DNA of 32,503 bases from an uncultured Eubacteriales bacterium. Lineage in GTDB: Bacteria; Bacillota; Clostridia; Christensenellales; Aristaeellaceae. The stretch's first letter is position 1. Each line of letters begins with the position of its first letter. The notes beneath the pieces were generated by a model, which made no database searches, was not told the DNA's origin, and saw only the letters and a list, made by a program, of their open reading frames with translations. Positions 1-9,164 of this stretch are shown one piece after another. Location: contig CACWXY010000045.1 in assembly GCA_902764915.1 (NCBI GenBank), positions 1 to 32,503 of the forward strand, read 5' to 3'. Made by a program: the position numbers and the translations under genes.

Positions 1-8
1 TACACAAC

Positions 9-48
9 AATGGGGCATCGATTGAGGGAGTTCTCTCGATGCCCCATT
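9..48. terminator. Perfect 13-bp hairpin at left edge
   Basis: AATGGGGCATCGA (9-21) is the exact reverse complement of TCGATGCCCCATT (36-48), with a 14-nt loop that can add a short GAG/CTC stem. It is probably the terminator of a gene lying left of the window. No long T-run follows on either strand, so the direction is not clear. Confidence 0.55.
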
Positions 49-478
49 ATTGCGCATTCATTACATGTGCGGAAGGTGTGGTTCTATTTTACGCTTACGT
101 CATAACGGACGATATCGTGGCAACCGCTGACTGTGCATCAGATGAAAACTCCCAATATCGGGATGCCCAAGGACGGTACAGGAACTTGAAGAAACACAGA
201 TAAGGACAGCCTTTCTTGCAGCCGCCGTAAAAGGCATGAACGAGAGGATATGTGCATACAGACATGCTCTTCCTTTCAGCAAAAGGTCAGGGGAGGAGGA
301 GAGCCGGCTGTTTGATAGTGCCAATTGCATTCTTCGAAATGTGCTTTTAGGAAGATGGCTTTTCTTTCGGCTGCGGTCTGCCTGTTGAGGAAATGTATTC
401 GATTGTTCTCAGCAGGAAAAGGAAAACATAGGGAGAATCTACAACAGAAGAATCCTTTTTATGATGGAGGAAAGAGCA
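49..478. other. Gap with no convincing gene
   Basis: About 430 bases between the left-edge hairpin and the esterase. The open frames here are short, lack ribosome binding sites and read as low-quality peptides rich in Ser, Cys and Arg. I see no RNA gene and no good sigma-A promoter. The esterase promoter probably lies near 380-450, but no -35/-10 pair is close enough to consensus to call. Confidence 0.5.
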
Positions 479-1246
479 ATGCGCGAGATTCCAAAGGGCT
501 ATCTTGAAAAAGCAGGCACACAGGGCACGATTCAGAAGATTCCTTATGGTGAGAAATATGTGCTTCTGTATTGTCCCAAGGGAGAAGCCAAGAGTATTTT
601 TTACCTGATTCATGGCGGCGGTGGAAACCAGGAACGGTTTTTCTGTCCCGAATTTCTGAACATGGTCGATCATATGATTGAAACTGGTGAACTGGAGCCC
701 ATGTATATTGTATCTCCCACCTACTATGATCCCGGGGAGACGGACAAATCGCCAGGGCATTCCGGTACTGCGGTAGCCAAGTTCTCAGCAGAACTGCGCA
801 ATGCAATTATTCCAGCAGTTTCACAGTACCTGGGGCAGACATTCGACCGAACCCATCGCGCCATCGGTGGTTTTTCCATGGGTGGCGTAACTACATGGTA
901 TGCATTCCTTGAGGCACTGGATCTCTTCTATTGGTTTATGCCCATGAGTGGTGACTGCTGGGCCATGGGGGAAAAGGGAGGCGGTGATCATCCTGATGAG
1001 ACCGCGAAAGCGCTGTATGATGCCGCCAGCCGGCAACCTGAATGCGATTTCAGAATCCATGCCATGACGGGCACCAAGGATATTGCTTTCCCCAACCTGG
1101 ATCCACAGATGAAGGCTATGGAAAAGTACCCGGATGTTTTCGGAAAACGTGTGCGGTATGAGACGCTGGAAGGCGGTGTGCATGACTATGATACGATCTT
1201 CCGTTATCTCTATCATGGTATGCCCGGACTCTTTCAGGCGCCATAA
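479..1246 (+). CDS. Esterase D / CE1-like alpha/beta hydrolase
   Basis: A 255-residue serine esterase related to the esterase D and feruloyl/acetyl-xylan esterase (CE1) group. The oxyanion segment is YLIHGGGGN near the N-terminus. The nucleophile elbow is GGFSMGG in mid-protein. A late acid appears in the TGTKDIAFPN segment, and the catalytic His is in EGGVHDYDTIF near the C-terminus. There is no signal peptide, so it should be cytoplasmic, where such enzymes finish de-esterifying imported oligosaccharides. I chose the ATG at 479 because GGAGG at 466-470 sits 8 nt upstream; the two ATGs at 461 and 464 overlap that site. It converges on the anti-sigma gene. The substrate cannot be read from sequence. 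Confidence 0.87.
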   Translation: MREIPKGYLEKAGTQGTIQKIPYGEKYVLLYCPKGEAKSIFYLIHGGGGNQERFFCPEFLNMVDHMIETGELEPMYIVSPTYYDPGETDKSPGHSGTAVAKFSAELRNAIIPAVSQYLGQTFDRTHRAIGGFSMGGVTTWYAFLEALDLFYWFMPMSGDCWAMGEKGGGDHPDETAKALYDAASRQPECDFRIHAMTGTKDIAFPNLDPQMKAMEKYPDVFGKRVRYETLEGGVHDYDTIFRYLYHGMPGLFQAP

Positions 1247-1292
1247 GTCTGCCGATGATCTGCATTGCTAGAATGACACCAGATGCTGGTGT

Positions 1293-1328
1293 ATACCGCC
1301 TGCAGGAATGCAATCCTGCAGGCGGTAT
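1293..1328. terminator. Terminator hairpin between convergent genes
   Basis: ATACCGCCTGCAGG (1293-1306) and CCTGCAGGCGGTAT (1315-1328) form a perfect 14-bp stem with an 8-nt loop. TTGTCTGT follows on the plus strand. It lies between the stop codons of the esterase and the anti-sigma gene and may serve both. Confidence 0.8.
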
Positions 1329-1347
1329 TTGTCTGTAACAGAATGCA

Positions 1348-2601
1348 TTATGGCAGGTCGACTGTATGTATTGGCACGGCCTGTGTCATGTCTGCATGCC
1401 CATCCATCACCGGTGCCAGATACAGTTCATCGGGAATGTATTCGATATATGGATAGAGAAATTCTGCCCAACTGCTGCTGTATCCGTTCTGCCCGGAATG
1501 CCCCGGGAAGAGCGGCAGACCCTGACCGTCTACCAGTTCAAGTTTGGATATCCAGCCGCCGAAGACATCCATGCCGCTACAGGTCCATAGAAGGTTGCCT
1601 TGCTCATCCCTGTAACTCTCGCCGTTTTCCTGGATGAAAGCGTCCATGGCGTCAGGATTTACCTGGAGATCCAATGTAATATAAGTCATGAGCGGGGAAA
1701 ACGCGACTTCCCGGACCTGGGCGGTAACGAATGGAAGTACAGCAGCTGTATCAGGTGTCATGGTTCTCACCTGCGACAGAATATCCTTTGCGTCATAGCA
1801 GAATGTGAGAACACCGTGTTCGGGCAGGTTATACATACCTTTTTCCCGATCAAACAGTGCTTTTCGTTCTTCCGGGGTAAGCAGGCTGCCGATGGGAAGC
1901 GTGATCTCTGTAGGGCCTGATATTTCAACTTCTTCATTGTCCAATCGCCAATATTCCGTTACTATGATTTCCCCGGGGATATGGCTTCCCTGATAAACGC
2001 CGCCGGAGTTATCCGGTATGTCGATCCCGCGTCCATTGATCCACAATTGATCAAAGTTCCAGCCCACCTGATGCGCATGGAGAAGTTCGAATGCATCATC
2101 GGGGAGCCCTTCTACAATTGTTTCTTCTGTCACACCATCAGGGAGATGGTCCCCCCACGTTGCCTTTGCGGTTATGCCCAGCGGTTCATCCACGTCCAGC
2201 ATACGGTAGCTGTATTGCATCAGAAGTGTACGCCCGTCGTATCCTGCTTCACGAATTGTGATTTCCACATTATGGATGGTTTCCTGAAACAGCGATGCCT
2301 GCATAAGCGGATCTGCATACTCCGTCGTGCCCTGGCCTGTCATAAAGGACAGCGCGTCAAACATGTGCCAGTGGACAGCTGCGAGCGCAGCATCACAAAG
2401 CAGAACCGCCAGCCCGGCGGCACAAGCAAGAGCGCGGGACGAGTATCGTCCTGCGGTGCGCAAGGCCTTTTTCGTGGATTCTTTCCTATGCGCCTCCTCC
2501 GAAACAATCCTTTCCAGCGTTATCGCCATGCATTTATGGAAATGGGCGGAAGGTTCCGGGGTTATACATGTCAGCTGTTGTTTGAATTCCTGTCTGTTCA
2601 T
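1348..2601 (-). CDS. Membrane anti-sigma factor-like protein (DUF4179-type)
   Basis: A 417-residue protein with a short cytoplasmic N-terminal region (about residues 1-54), one hydrophobic segment at about 55-77, and a large extracytoplasmic part. This is the layout of anti-sigma proteins with DUF4179/DUF5643-like domains encoded beside ECF sigma genes in Firmicutes. The start at 2601 is fixed by context: its ATG overlaps the TGA of the upstream sigma gene (ATGA), and GGGAGG lies 7 nt upstream, so the two are translationally coupled. The cytoplasmic part would hold the sigma factor and the outer part would sense an unknown envelope signal. The partner sigma gene carries a premature stop, so this protein may have no full-length target. 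Function is assigned mainly from context and topology. Confidence 0.75.
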   Translation of the reverse strand: MNRQEFKQQLTCITPEPSAHFHKCMAITLERIVSEEAHRKESTKKALRTAGRYSSRALACAAGLAVLLCDAALAAVHWHMFDALSFMTGQGTTEYADPLMQASLFQETIHNVEITIREAGYDGRTLLMQYSYRMLDVDEPLGITAKATWGDHLPDGVTEETIVEGLPDDAFELLHAHQVGWNFDQLWINGRGIDIPDNSGGVYQGSHIPGEIIVTEYWRLDNEEVEISGPTEITLPIGSLLTPEERKALFDREKGMYNLPEHGVLTFCYDAKDILSQVRTMTPDTAAVLPFVTAQVREVAFSPLMTYITLDLQVNPDAMDAFIQENGESYRDEQGNLLWTCSGMDVFGGWISKLELVDGQGLPLFPGHSGQNGYSSSWAEFLYPYIEYIPDELYLAPVMDGHADMTQAVPIHTVDLP

Positions 2602-3080
2602 AGTTCGTCCTCCCAATCCATGCGGAGTGTTCTGCTCAGCTGCCTGCGTGCACTGCGCATGCGGGTTTTTACTGTCCCAGATGGCAGACCCAGCATGTGG
2701 CTGATCTCCTGTACACTGTATCCGTCAACATAGTAGAGGGTAATGAGAAGTCTGAGCGCAGGTTTCAGATGTTGCATGGCTTCCATAACCGGCATTTCCA
2801 AATCCGGCATTTCCGTGAGTACAGTATCTTCTTCCAGCGGGAAAAAACTCCATTTCCGGCTTCGACGAAGCATATCCTTGCATCGGTTGGAAAGAATGCG
2901 GGTCATCCATGGGGTAAACTGACGGATATCCTTTAAGATGTCTCACTTTTCCCATGCTCTGATCAGTGCATCCTGTACAGCGTCCTCCGCATCCTGCTCA
3001 TTGTTCAGGTATGCCCGCGCGATACGATAGAGCAGTTTTTCGATTCGCTGGATTTCTGTTTGAAACATGGCTGCATTCAC
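2598..3080 (-). pseudogene. ECF sigma-70 factor interrupted by in-frame TGA
   Basis: Read through, this is a 160-codon ECF sigma factor. It starts with GTG at 3080, with GGGGAG 7 nt upstream. Region 2 runs from about codon 5 to 60 (NNEQDAEDAVQDALIRAWEK, then DIRQFTPWMTRIL). Region 4 has the helix-turn-helix YSVQEISHMLGLPSGTVKT. Codon 46 is TGA (2943-2945), directly after AWEK, at a position that is variable in the family. The frame is otherwise intact across the stop and the length is normal, so one substitution (for example CGA to TGA) explains it. The part after the stop (ATG at 2906) has no ribosome binding site. TGA ends many other genes here, so general recoding is unlikely. It is a recent nonsense allele, a sequence error, or rare readthrough. 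Confidence 0.8.
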
Positions 3081-3151
3081 GATAATGCTCCCCTTCAGGT
3101 TTCATTGGTATGCGCATCCATTGGCCAGATGAATGCCGGTTCTGCCTATCA

Positions 3152-3178
3152 GACGACTGAGGAAAGGCTCAGGTTTTC
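3152..3178 (-). promoter_or_regulatory. Candidate ECF-type promoter for the sigma operon
   Basis: On the minus strand GAAAAC (3178-3173) is followed after 17 nt by CGTC (3155-3152), about 70 nt before the sigma start. This resembles the AAC ... CGT(A/C) form of ECF promoters and would fit autoregulation. The spacer carries CTGAG/CTCAG arms. It is a pattern match only. Confidence 0.35.
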
Positions 3179-3242
3179 GTTTGCCTTAAAAATGGTTTTA
3201 CAGCCCAAAGGTGGCAGAAGAGAAAAGTCTTTGGTACGCATG

Positions 3243-3270
3243 AAAAAAAAGGAGTGGGATTTCCCATTCC
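3243..3270 (-). terminator. Rho-independent terminator of the lgt-recX-GNAT operon
   Basis: On the minus strand GGAATGGGA-AA-TCCCACTCC (3270-3251) is followed by eight T (3250-3243). It is a classic intrinsic terminator about 45 nt after the GNAT stop codon. Confidence 0.9.
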
Positions 3271-3313
3271 TCTCTATAGCCCTGTGCACTGAGCATACTA
3301 TCACGCAGAGCAT

Positions 3314-3916
3314 TCATTTTTCCCGAGAACGCAGTTCTCTGTCTTCAATGCTGTACCATTTTTGATCACAGACCCATGCCAGGTAATCTTCGCGTGTCAG
3401 AATACTGGAATCAATGCGCTTTAGTGCACCGTCCCATGGACGGGTCAGAGCAAAGGTACTGTCAAAGCGAAAGCCAAAGAAAGCAGCCAGCTTCTTCGAT
3501 GATTCATTATCCCGGAAACAACTGTAGCGGAAATCTACAGCCGTGCATGTGCAGAATGCATACTCCAGCAGAAGTGCAAGAATTTCTCTGCCAAACCCAT
3601 GATGCTGATATTGCGGTCCGATACAAAGACCGGCTTCCTCGAAGTGTCCGGGCTGTTCTTCACGGATCGCACACATCCCGATCGCTTCATCGGTGTCGCG
3701 GAGAGCGACCAGCCATGCAGGATTGGTCTTCTGGAATATGATGCTTCGTCGGCATCTGTCCTGTGCTTCTTCCGCAGTAAATGTAGGTGTAAAAAGCATT
3801 CTTTGATACACGAGGGGATTTCCCCATACATGTTTCCACATGGAGATAGCATCCGTCATTTGTGCTTTGCGAAGGCGAATGTGTGCGCCTTCCAGAACCG
3901 AAGAAGTGACTGTCAT
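3314..3916 (-). CDS. GNAT family N-acetyltransferase (RimJ/RimL-like)
   Basis: A 200-residue acetyltransferase. It opens with LEGAHIRLRKAQMTDA, the first strand of the RimJ/RimL-type GNAT fold. The acetyl-CoA binding strand and loop are seen at IGPQYQHHGFGREIL, a variant of the R/Q-x-x-G-x-G/A motif. The later strand DFRYSCFRDNESSKKL with FFGFRF matches the usual 'N..S....E..GF' region. The start at 3916 has GAGGGA just upstream. It is the last gene of the minus-strand operon, 92 nt after recX, and a strong terminator follows it. The acceptor (protein N-terminus, small amine or antibiotic) cannot be inferred. Confidence 0.85.
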   Translation of the reverse strand: MTVTSSVLEGAHIRLRKAQMTDAISMWKHVWGNPLVYQRMLFTPTFTAEEAQDRCRRSIIFQKTNPAWLVALRDTDEAIGMCAIREEQPGHFEEAGLCIGPQYQHHGFGREILALLLEYAFCTCTAVDFRYSCFRDNESSKKLAAFFGFRFDSTFALTRPWDGALKRIDSSILTREDYLAWVCDQKWYSIEDRELRSREK

Positions 3917-4008
3917 AGGTCCCTCATTTCCTCAGATATGCGATAATCAGGCTTTGTCTGCAATGCCTTTCATTGTTTTTCCTTGCGGCAACCGTGAAAA
4001 GTCTGTAT

Positions 4009-4644
4009 TTACCAGTCCTCTATACCGTCAGTCATGTCGGAGCTCACCTGCTCCAGTGCTTTTTTGGCAACATCAAAGGAAAAACCGCGTCGGACAAGCA
4101 TGGCGGTGATTCGCTGTGCAGTCTTGCGGGGATCTTCTCCGGCCCGGGGGTGGGCCAGCTGTCTCTGAACGAGGGATATGGCACCTTCCAGCATTTCTTC
4201 CTCCGGGACTTCGGCGAGCGTTTCACGGATGGTATCAGCATCCACGCCTTTTTTTCTGAGTTCACGGGCAATCCGATACTGTCCGACTTTGCTTTCCACA
4301 CGCTGCTGGGCATACATCTGCGCGTAGTCCTGGTCATTGAGGATATGGGATTTCTGGAGCTTGTAAATGACCATTTCCGTGGTGGAAGGATGATATCCTG
4401 CATGCTGGAGCCGGGCTTCCAGTTCCTTTTCTGCATACGCTCGCTGTCCCAGCAGGGTCACTGCATATTCCAGACATGGCTTGTACTGTTTTTCCAGCAG
4501 AAAGTTATCGTACTGTTCCCGGTTCAGTTCCATCCCTGGTTTCAGCGGCCACTCTGTCAGAATGGAATGGGTGATATAAACCGTCTCCTCGTCAAAGACA
4601 ACTTTATAGACGCGCCGGACTTTTTCAATGCTTACAACTTCCAT
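4009..4644 (-). CDS. recX: Regulatory protein RecX
   Basis: A 211-residue protein that matches RecX, the modulator that binds RecA filaments and inhibits recombinase and co-protease activity. After an N-terminal beta-rich segment come the three-helix repeats: ALLLGQRAYAEKELEARL-like text near residue 63, then LNDQDYAQMYAQQRVESK and GQYRIARELRKKGVDADTI, which are the family's most conserved parts, and a C-terminal repeat ending in RRGFSFDVAKKAL. Length is normal. The ATG at 4644 has GAGGAG 8 nt upstream and overlaps the end of the serine hydrolase gene by 13 nt, so it is co-transcribed. recA is not in the window. Confidence 0.92.
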   Translation of the reverse strand: MEVVSIEKVRRVYKVVFDEETVYITHSILTEWPLKPGMELNREQYDNFLLEKQYKPCLEYAVTLLGQRAYAEKELEARLQHAGYHPSTTEMVIYKLQKSHILNDQDYAQMYAQQRVESKVGQYRIARELRKKGVDADTIRETLAEVPEEEMLEGAISLVQRQLAHPRAGEDPRKTAQRITAMLVRRGFSFDVAKKALEQVSSDMTDGIEDW

Positions 4645-5792
4645 GTCTTCATCTCCTCAAGTGCCCATGTCAGAATATCGAGATTGCACCGTCCCATCAT
4701 ACCGATGCGCTCTTCTGATGCACCGCCTGTCAGGAATGTTATGCAGTTTTCCTCGTCAAAGAATGCACCATGAACACTTCCATAGGCAAATCCCTGGTGC
4801 CCATAGAGTGCATGCGGAGACAGACGGGAATCCCTGACAATGAGCAGACCGAGACCGTACGAGAGGGTAGGGGAAGCGGCACCATATGTACTGTGCTCTG
4901 CCTTCATCTGGGCAATGGAAGCTGCTGAGACAAGAGGGACACCACTGTCACACATGCCGCCGCGGGCGATGCACCGAAGAAGACGCGCGTAACTTTCACA
5001 AGTCACATACAATGCGCCCTGTGTGTACCCGAAATGCGTAAGCGGGGATGGAATGTCCGGGGGAAAATGCGGGGTGTTTCGTGATAGTGAAGATACAGCA
5101 TAGGGAAGAACACGGACAGGGAGCAGCAGACGGTCGACAGACACCTGGTTTCGATCCAGCGTAGCGTTCATGGCAAGCGGGGCAAAGATCAGATGCTCCA
5201 TTGCCTCGGCAATCCCCTCACCGGTTACATGCTCGATAGCACACCCCAGCAGACCGTAAGCAAAATTGCAGTATAGAAAGCATCTGTCCGGGACGGAATA
5301 CTGGATGTTCGGATCATCCAGAACAGTCATGTATGTCCCTTCATCCCGCAGTACCTGGTCCGTCAGAGGCGTATCCCGCAGTCCGCTGCGATGAGACAGA
5401 ATATGCCGGAGTGTAATTCCCTTCAGTATGCTATGGGCCTGGGGGAGAAAAGCATTGATCTCCTCATCCAGATCCATGCTGCCCTTTTCACACAGCCGAA
5501 GGATGCCCAGTGCGCTTGCAGTCTTTGTCAGAGAAGCTGCGCGAAAAACAGTGCTCTCGCTGACGACGCGACGTGGTTCACGAAGACTTTCGTAGACGGT
5601 GGCGCATTTTCCGTTTTTCTCCATCTGAAGGGCGGCTCCGAAGACGTGATGCCGGCTGAGAATGGCAGTAAGGTCCTGCTCGTGATCATGCGGGATTCCT
5701 TTCGATTGCAGGGTCAGCTGTTTTCTCACAGATGGTGCGAGAAAAGGGAGTGCAGTATGATAGATAGCGTTTTTCAGTCGGGTTGTTGGCAT
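4632..5792 (-). CDS. Beta-lactamase/DD-peptidase-family serine hydrolase
   Basis: A 386-residue protein of the class C beta-lactamase / penicillin-binding-protein-like family. The SxxK nucleophile motif is S87-L-T-K90. The YxN motif is Y174-C-N176. The third motif is H332-Q-G334, the H-x-G form typical of esterases and DD-peptidases of this family rather than K-T-G. There is no signal peptide or membrane segment, which suggests a cytoplasmic esterase or hydrolase. Of two adjacent ATGs (5795, 5792) the second is better spaced from GGAGG (5 nt against 2). Either overlaps the lgt stop, so translation is coupled to lgt. The substrate is unknown. Confidence 0.85.
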   Translation of the reverse strand: MPTTRLKNAIYHTALPFLAPSVRKQLTLQSKGIPHDHEQDLTAILSRHHVFGAALQMEKNGKCATVYESLREPRRVVSESTVFRAASLTKTASALGILRLCEKGSMDLDEEINAFLPQAHSILKGITLRHILSHRSGLRDTPLTDQVLRDEGTYMTVLDDPNIQYSVPDRCFLYCNFAYGLLGCAIEHVTGEGIAEAMEHLIFAPLAMNATLDRNQVSVDRLLLPVRVLPYAVSSLSRNTPHFPPDIPSPLTHFGYTQGALYVTCESYARLLRCIARGGMCDSGVPLVSAASIAQMKAEHSTYGAASPTLSYGLGLLIVRDSRLSPHALYGHQGFAYGSVHGAFFDEENCITFLTGGASEERIGMMGRCNLDILTWALEEMKTWKL

Positions 5793-6865
5793 CATAACCT
5801 CCGAATCGTAAGCAGGCAGTGAAAGACAAGGGCCCAAACAGCCGAAAAGACAAGGGTTGACAGGGACTGCCATGCATCGGGCATAGAGGCAGCGGAGAGC
5901 CACAGGAAGAGACTCCACAGGAGAGTAAAGAACAGTGCCGCATGGATTCGCCTGCGTACGACAGGACTGCTGGAGACTGAAAATGCGATAAGCCCTGCGT
6001 TCAGGATAAGGTACTGCACCGTGCCCGGCACCCATGGAAGGCGAGTAAAGGGAAGAAGAAGAACAGGCAGACAGACAAGGCCTGCCAATGCATGCCTGCG
6101 CGGGAGCACAGGATGGGAAAGAAAGGGAAAGGTCGTGAATGCCAGGGAAAGAAGAACCAGAATTAGACTCAGCACCTGGCTGGCCCGGAATGTTCCGCCA
6201 AGGCTCATCAGGGAGTCTTCTCTCAGTTCTTCCAGCACACTGCGGCCGCATCCGTAAAGCAGCAGATACAGGGCAAACTGCTGTCCGGGACGAGTGCGCT
6301 TTTTACGCCCTGTCCACAGCAACAGAAAAATCAGAAGGTCTCCCATGCTTGCAAGAAAGAAAGTCGCCAGATGCCAGGTTACTTCTCCGTTCTCCGGGAT
6401 CTGAACGCACAGGGGAAAGAATTGCAGACGTGGGTTGCGGACCAGAGGCCCATAGGCTTCGCTGTTAAAGAAATTGCCCCAGCGCCCCAGAGATTGGGCC
6501 AGCGCAACGCCAGGAACTATGCAGTCGAGAAGGCCAAGCGGAGCGAGGTGTCTTTTTCGTGCAAAGATAAGAAGCGTTATGACTCCGGCAATAATGCCGC
6601 CCAGAATGGCGAGGCCACCATGCCAGATGGCAATGATTTCCCCAGGGTTGTCCCGATAGTAGGACCAGGAAAAAACGACATAATAAATTCGGGCTCCCAG
6701 GACCGAAAAGGGAATCAGGACAAGGGCGAGGTCCGTGATGGTATCCTTGGGAAGGGCCCGTCTCTTTTCTTCTGTTGTTCCCAGTACGATCGCAAGCAGC
6801 ATACCGCTTACGATAAGCACCGAATACCAGGGAAGGGATCCTATCAGATAGCGACTTTTTGGCAT
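5792..6865 (-). CDS. lgt: Prolipoprotein diacylglyceryl transferase with extra C-terminal membrane region
   Basis: Lgt moves diacylglycerol from phosphatidylglycerol to the lipobox Cys of prolipoproteins in the membrane. The signature LGRWGNFFNSEAYG (residues 127-139) is present. So are the early Tyr in LPWYSV (Y14) and the GCGRSVLEELREDS segment (R208, E212), which match residues important in E. coli Lgt. At the position of E. coli His103 there is Leu (AILGG), and the usual F-Y-E-S is FLAS. The family is normally about 260-290 residues; this one has 357, with a hydrophobic tail of roughly 110 residues and about four predicted membrane segments from 255 onward. The start at 6865 is supported by GAGGGAG 9 nt upstream. 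It heads the operon. Confidence 0.92.
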   Translation of the reverse strand: MPKSRYLIGSLPWYSVLIVSGMLLAIVLGTTEEKRRALPKDTITDLALVLIPFSVLGARIYYVVFSWSYYRDNPGEIIAIWHGGLAILGGIIAGVITLLIFARKRHLAPLGLLDCIVPGVALAQSLGRWGNFFNSEAYGPLVRNPRLQFFPLCVQIPENGEVTWHLATFFLASMGDLLIFLLLWTGRKKRTRPGQQFALYLLLYGCGRSVLEELREDSLMSLGGTFRASQVLSLILVLLSLAFTTFPFLSHPVLPRRHALAGLVCLPVLLLPFTRLPWVPGTVQYLILNAGLIAFSVSSSPVVRRRIHAALFFTLLWSLFLWLSAASMPDAWQSLSTLVFSAVWALVFHCLLTIRRL

Positions 6866-6904
6866 GCAAGTATGCTCCCTCATCTGCCGGTTTTCTTCTT
6901 TGGA

Positions 6905-7661
<757 letters not shown>

Positions 7662-7672
7662 TGAAAAGCATG

Positions 7673-7705
7673 AGAAAAGGCGATGTACATGACATCGCCT
7701 TTTCT
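7673..7705. terminator. Bidirectional terminator between upp and argH
   Basis: AGAAAAGGCGATGT (7673-7686) and ACATCGCCTTTTCT (7692-7705) form a 14-bp stem with a 5-nt loop. The A-rich and T-rich flanks make it work on both strands, which fits the convergent genes. Confidence 0.9.
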
Positions 7706-7712
7706 TATGCAG

Positions 7713-9095
7713 TCATACAACGGCGTTTCGAAGCATCTCGCGTGCATGCTCGATACTTGCCTGTACAGCCTCCGGAGCCGGTGCTCCGGGAATGTTCCGA
7801 TCCTTGACGCAGCGCGTCAGGGAAATGGCCTCATAGACATCCGATTCAAAAGCGGGATGAAAGGAACAAAGCTCCTTCAGTGTTAGTTCTTCAAGTGCTT
7901 TGTCCACGCTGAGGCAGTGTGCCACCAGTTCGCCGACGACGCGATGCGCATCACGGAAGGGAACCCCCTTTTTAACGAGATAGTCAGCCAGGTCTGTGGC
8001 ATTGGTAAAGCCACCGGAAGCTCCCTTTTTCATCTGCTCCTTGCAGAAATGCACGGTTTTGAGCATAGCAGTAAATACGGTCAGGGATTTCACAAGGGTA
8101 TCTCTGGCATCAAAGAAGGCTTCCTTGTCCTCCTGCATATCTTTGTTATAGGCAAGGGGGAGACCTTTCATTACCGTAAGCAATGCGGTCAGGTCTCCGT
8201 ATACACGGCCTGTTTTGCCACGGATCAGCTCAGCAACATCCGGGTTCTTTTTCTGCGGCATAATGGACGAACCGGTAGAAAAAGCATCATCCATTTCCAC
8301 AAAATGAAACTCAGAAGATGACCAGAGGATCAGCTCCTCACAGAAACGGCTTAGATGCATCATGGCAATGCTGGCGGCGGAAAGATAATCCAGCAGATAA
8401 TCCCTGTCACTCACTCCATCCAGGCTGTTGTCGGTGATGCCTGACAGTTCCAGCAGCTGGGCGACACGGGAGCGGTTAAGAGGATAGGTTGTTCCGGCAA
8501 GTGCGCCGGATCCCAGAGGCGAGATGTCAGCAGCTTTTAAGGCGGCGGCAAACCGTGTGCGGTCACGCAGGAACATCTGTACATAGGCCATCAGGTGATG
8601 GGCGAGGGTGATGGGCTGCGCTTTCTGCAGATGTGTGTACCCCGGCATGACCGTGAGGAGGTTCTCTTCACTGAGCGCAAGAAGCGTACGGATCAGCTCT
8701 TCCAGCATTTCCACGGTTTCCAAGCAGGCACGCTTGGCATACAGATGCATATCCAGTGCAACCTGGTCATTGCGGCTGCGTCCGGTATGCAGCCTTTTTC
8801 CGGCTTCTCCGATGCGTTCAGTCAGCAGTGTTTCCACGTTCATGTGAATATCCTCAGCATCCACATGCCAGGTGATGCGGCCGGCACTGGCGTCTTCCAG
8901 AATTCCCTTCAGCCCCTCCACGATGGCATTGGCGTCTTCCTGAGAGATAATGCCCTGCTCACCCAGCATGGTAGCATGTGCAATGGATCCACGGATATCC
9001 TCCGCATAAAGACGCTGATCAAAAGAAATGCTGGAATGAAAATCATCCACCAGGCCATCCGTTGCCTTCTGAAAACGTCCGCCCCAAAGCTTCAT
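7713..9095 (-). CDS. argH: Argininosuccinate lyase
   Basis: A 460-residue enzyme that splits argininosuccinate to arginine and fumarate, the last step of arginine synthesis. It starts with the typical MKLWGGRF. HTGRSRNDQV is near residue 107. The superfamily signature GSSIMPQKKNPD carries the flexible loop with the catalytic Ser. Length is normal. The start at 9095 has AAGGAGG about 10 nt upstream. argG is not adjacent, so argH stands alone here, with its own promoter and a shared terminator. Confidence 0.97.
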   Translation of the reverse strand: MKLWGGRFQKATDGLVDDFHSSISFDQRLYAEDIRGSIAHATMLGEQGIISQEDANAIVEGLKGILEDASAGRITWHVDAEDIHMNVETLLTERIGEAGKRLHTGRSRNDQVALDMHLYAKRACLETVEMLEELIRTLLALSEENLLTVMPGYTHLQKAQPITLAHHLMAYVQMFLRDRTRFAAALKAADISPLGSGALAGTTYPLNRSRVAQLLELSGITDNSLDGVSDRDYLLDYLSAASIAMMHLSRFCEELILWSSSEFHFVEMDDAFSTGSSIMPQKKNPDVAELIRGKTGRVYGDLTALLTVMKGLPLAYNKDMQEDKEAFFDARDTLVKSLTVFTAMLKTVHFCKEQMKKGASGGFTNATDLADYLVKKGVPFRDAHRVVGELVAHCLSVDKALEELTLKELCSFHPAFESDVYEAISLTRCVKDRNIPGAPAPEAVQASIEHAREMLRNAVV

Positions 9096-9135
9096 ATCAG
9101 GAAAGCCTCCTTCATGATGTATAAAAATCGGACAA

Positions 9136-9164
9136 AGTATAGCAGGAAGAAAAGGGAGTGGCAA
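9136..9164 (-). promoter_or_regulatory. Sigma-A promoter for argH
   Basis: On the minus strand TTGCCA (9164-9159), 17-nt spacer, TATACT (9141-9136). The ATG is about 40 nt downstream. Confidence 0.75.

Noticed and set aside
100..330. Minus-strand 76-codon frame in the left gap
   Set aside because: No ribosome binding site, Ser/Cys-rich composition and no recognisable motif; probably chance.
2725..2955. Frameshift instead of a stop in the sigma gene
   Set aside because: A frameshift reading would need two compensating indels to give EKVRHLKDI. The in-frame reading aligns over the whole family with a single stop codon.
2598..3080. TGA read as a sense codon (genetic code change)
   Set aside because: Other genes in the window, including atpI, the SDR and the glycosyltransferase, end with TGA, and Trp is encoded by TGG throughout.
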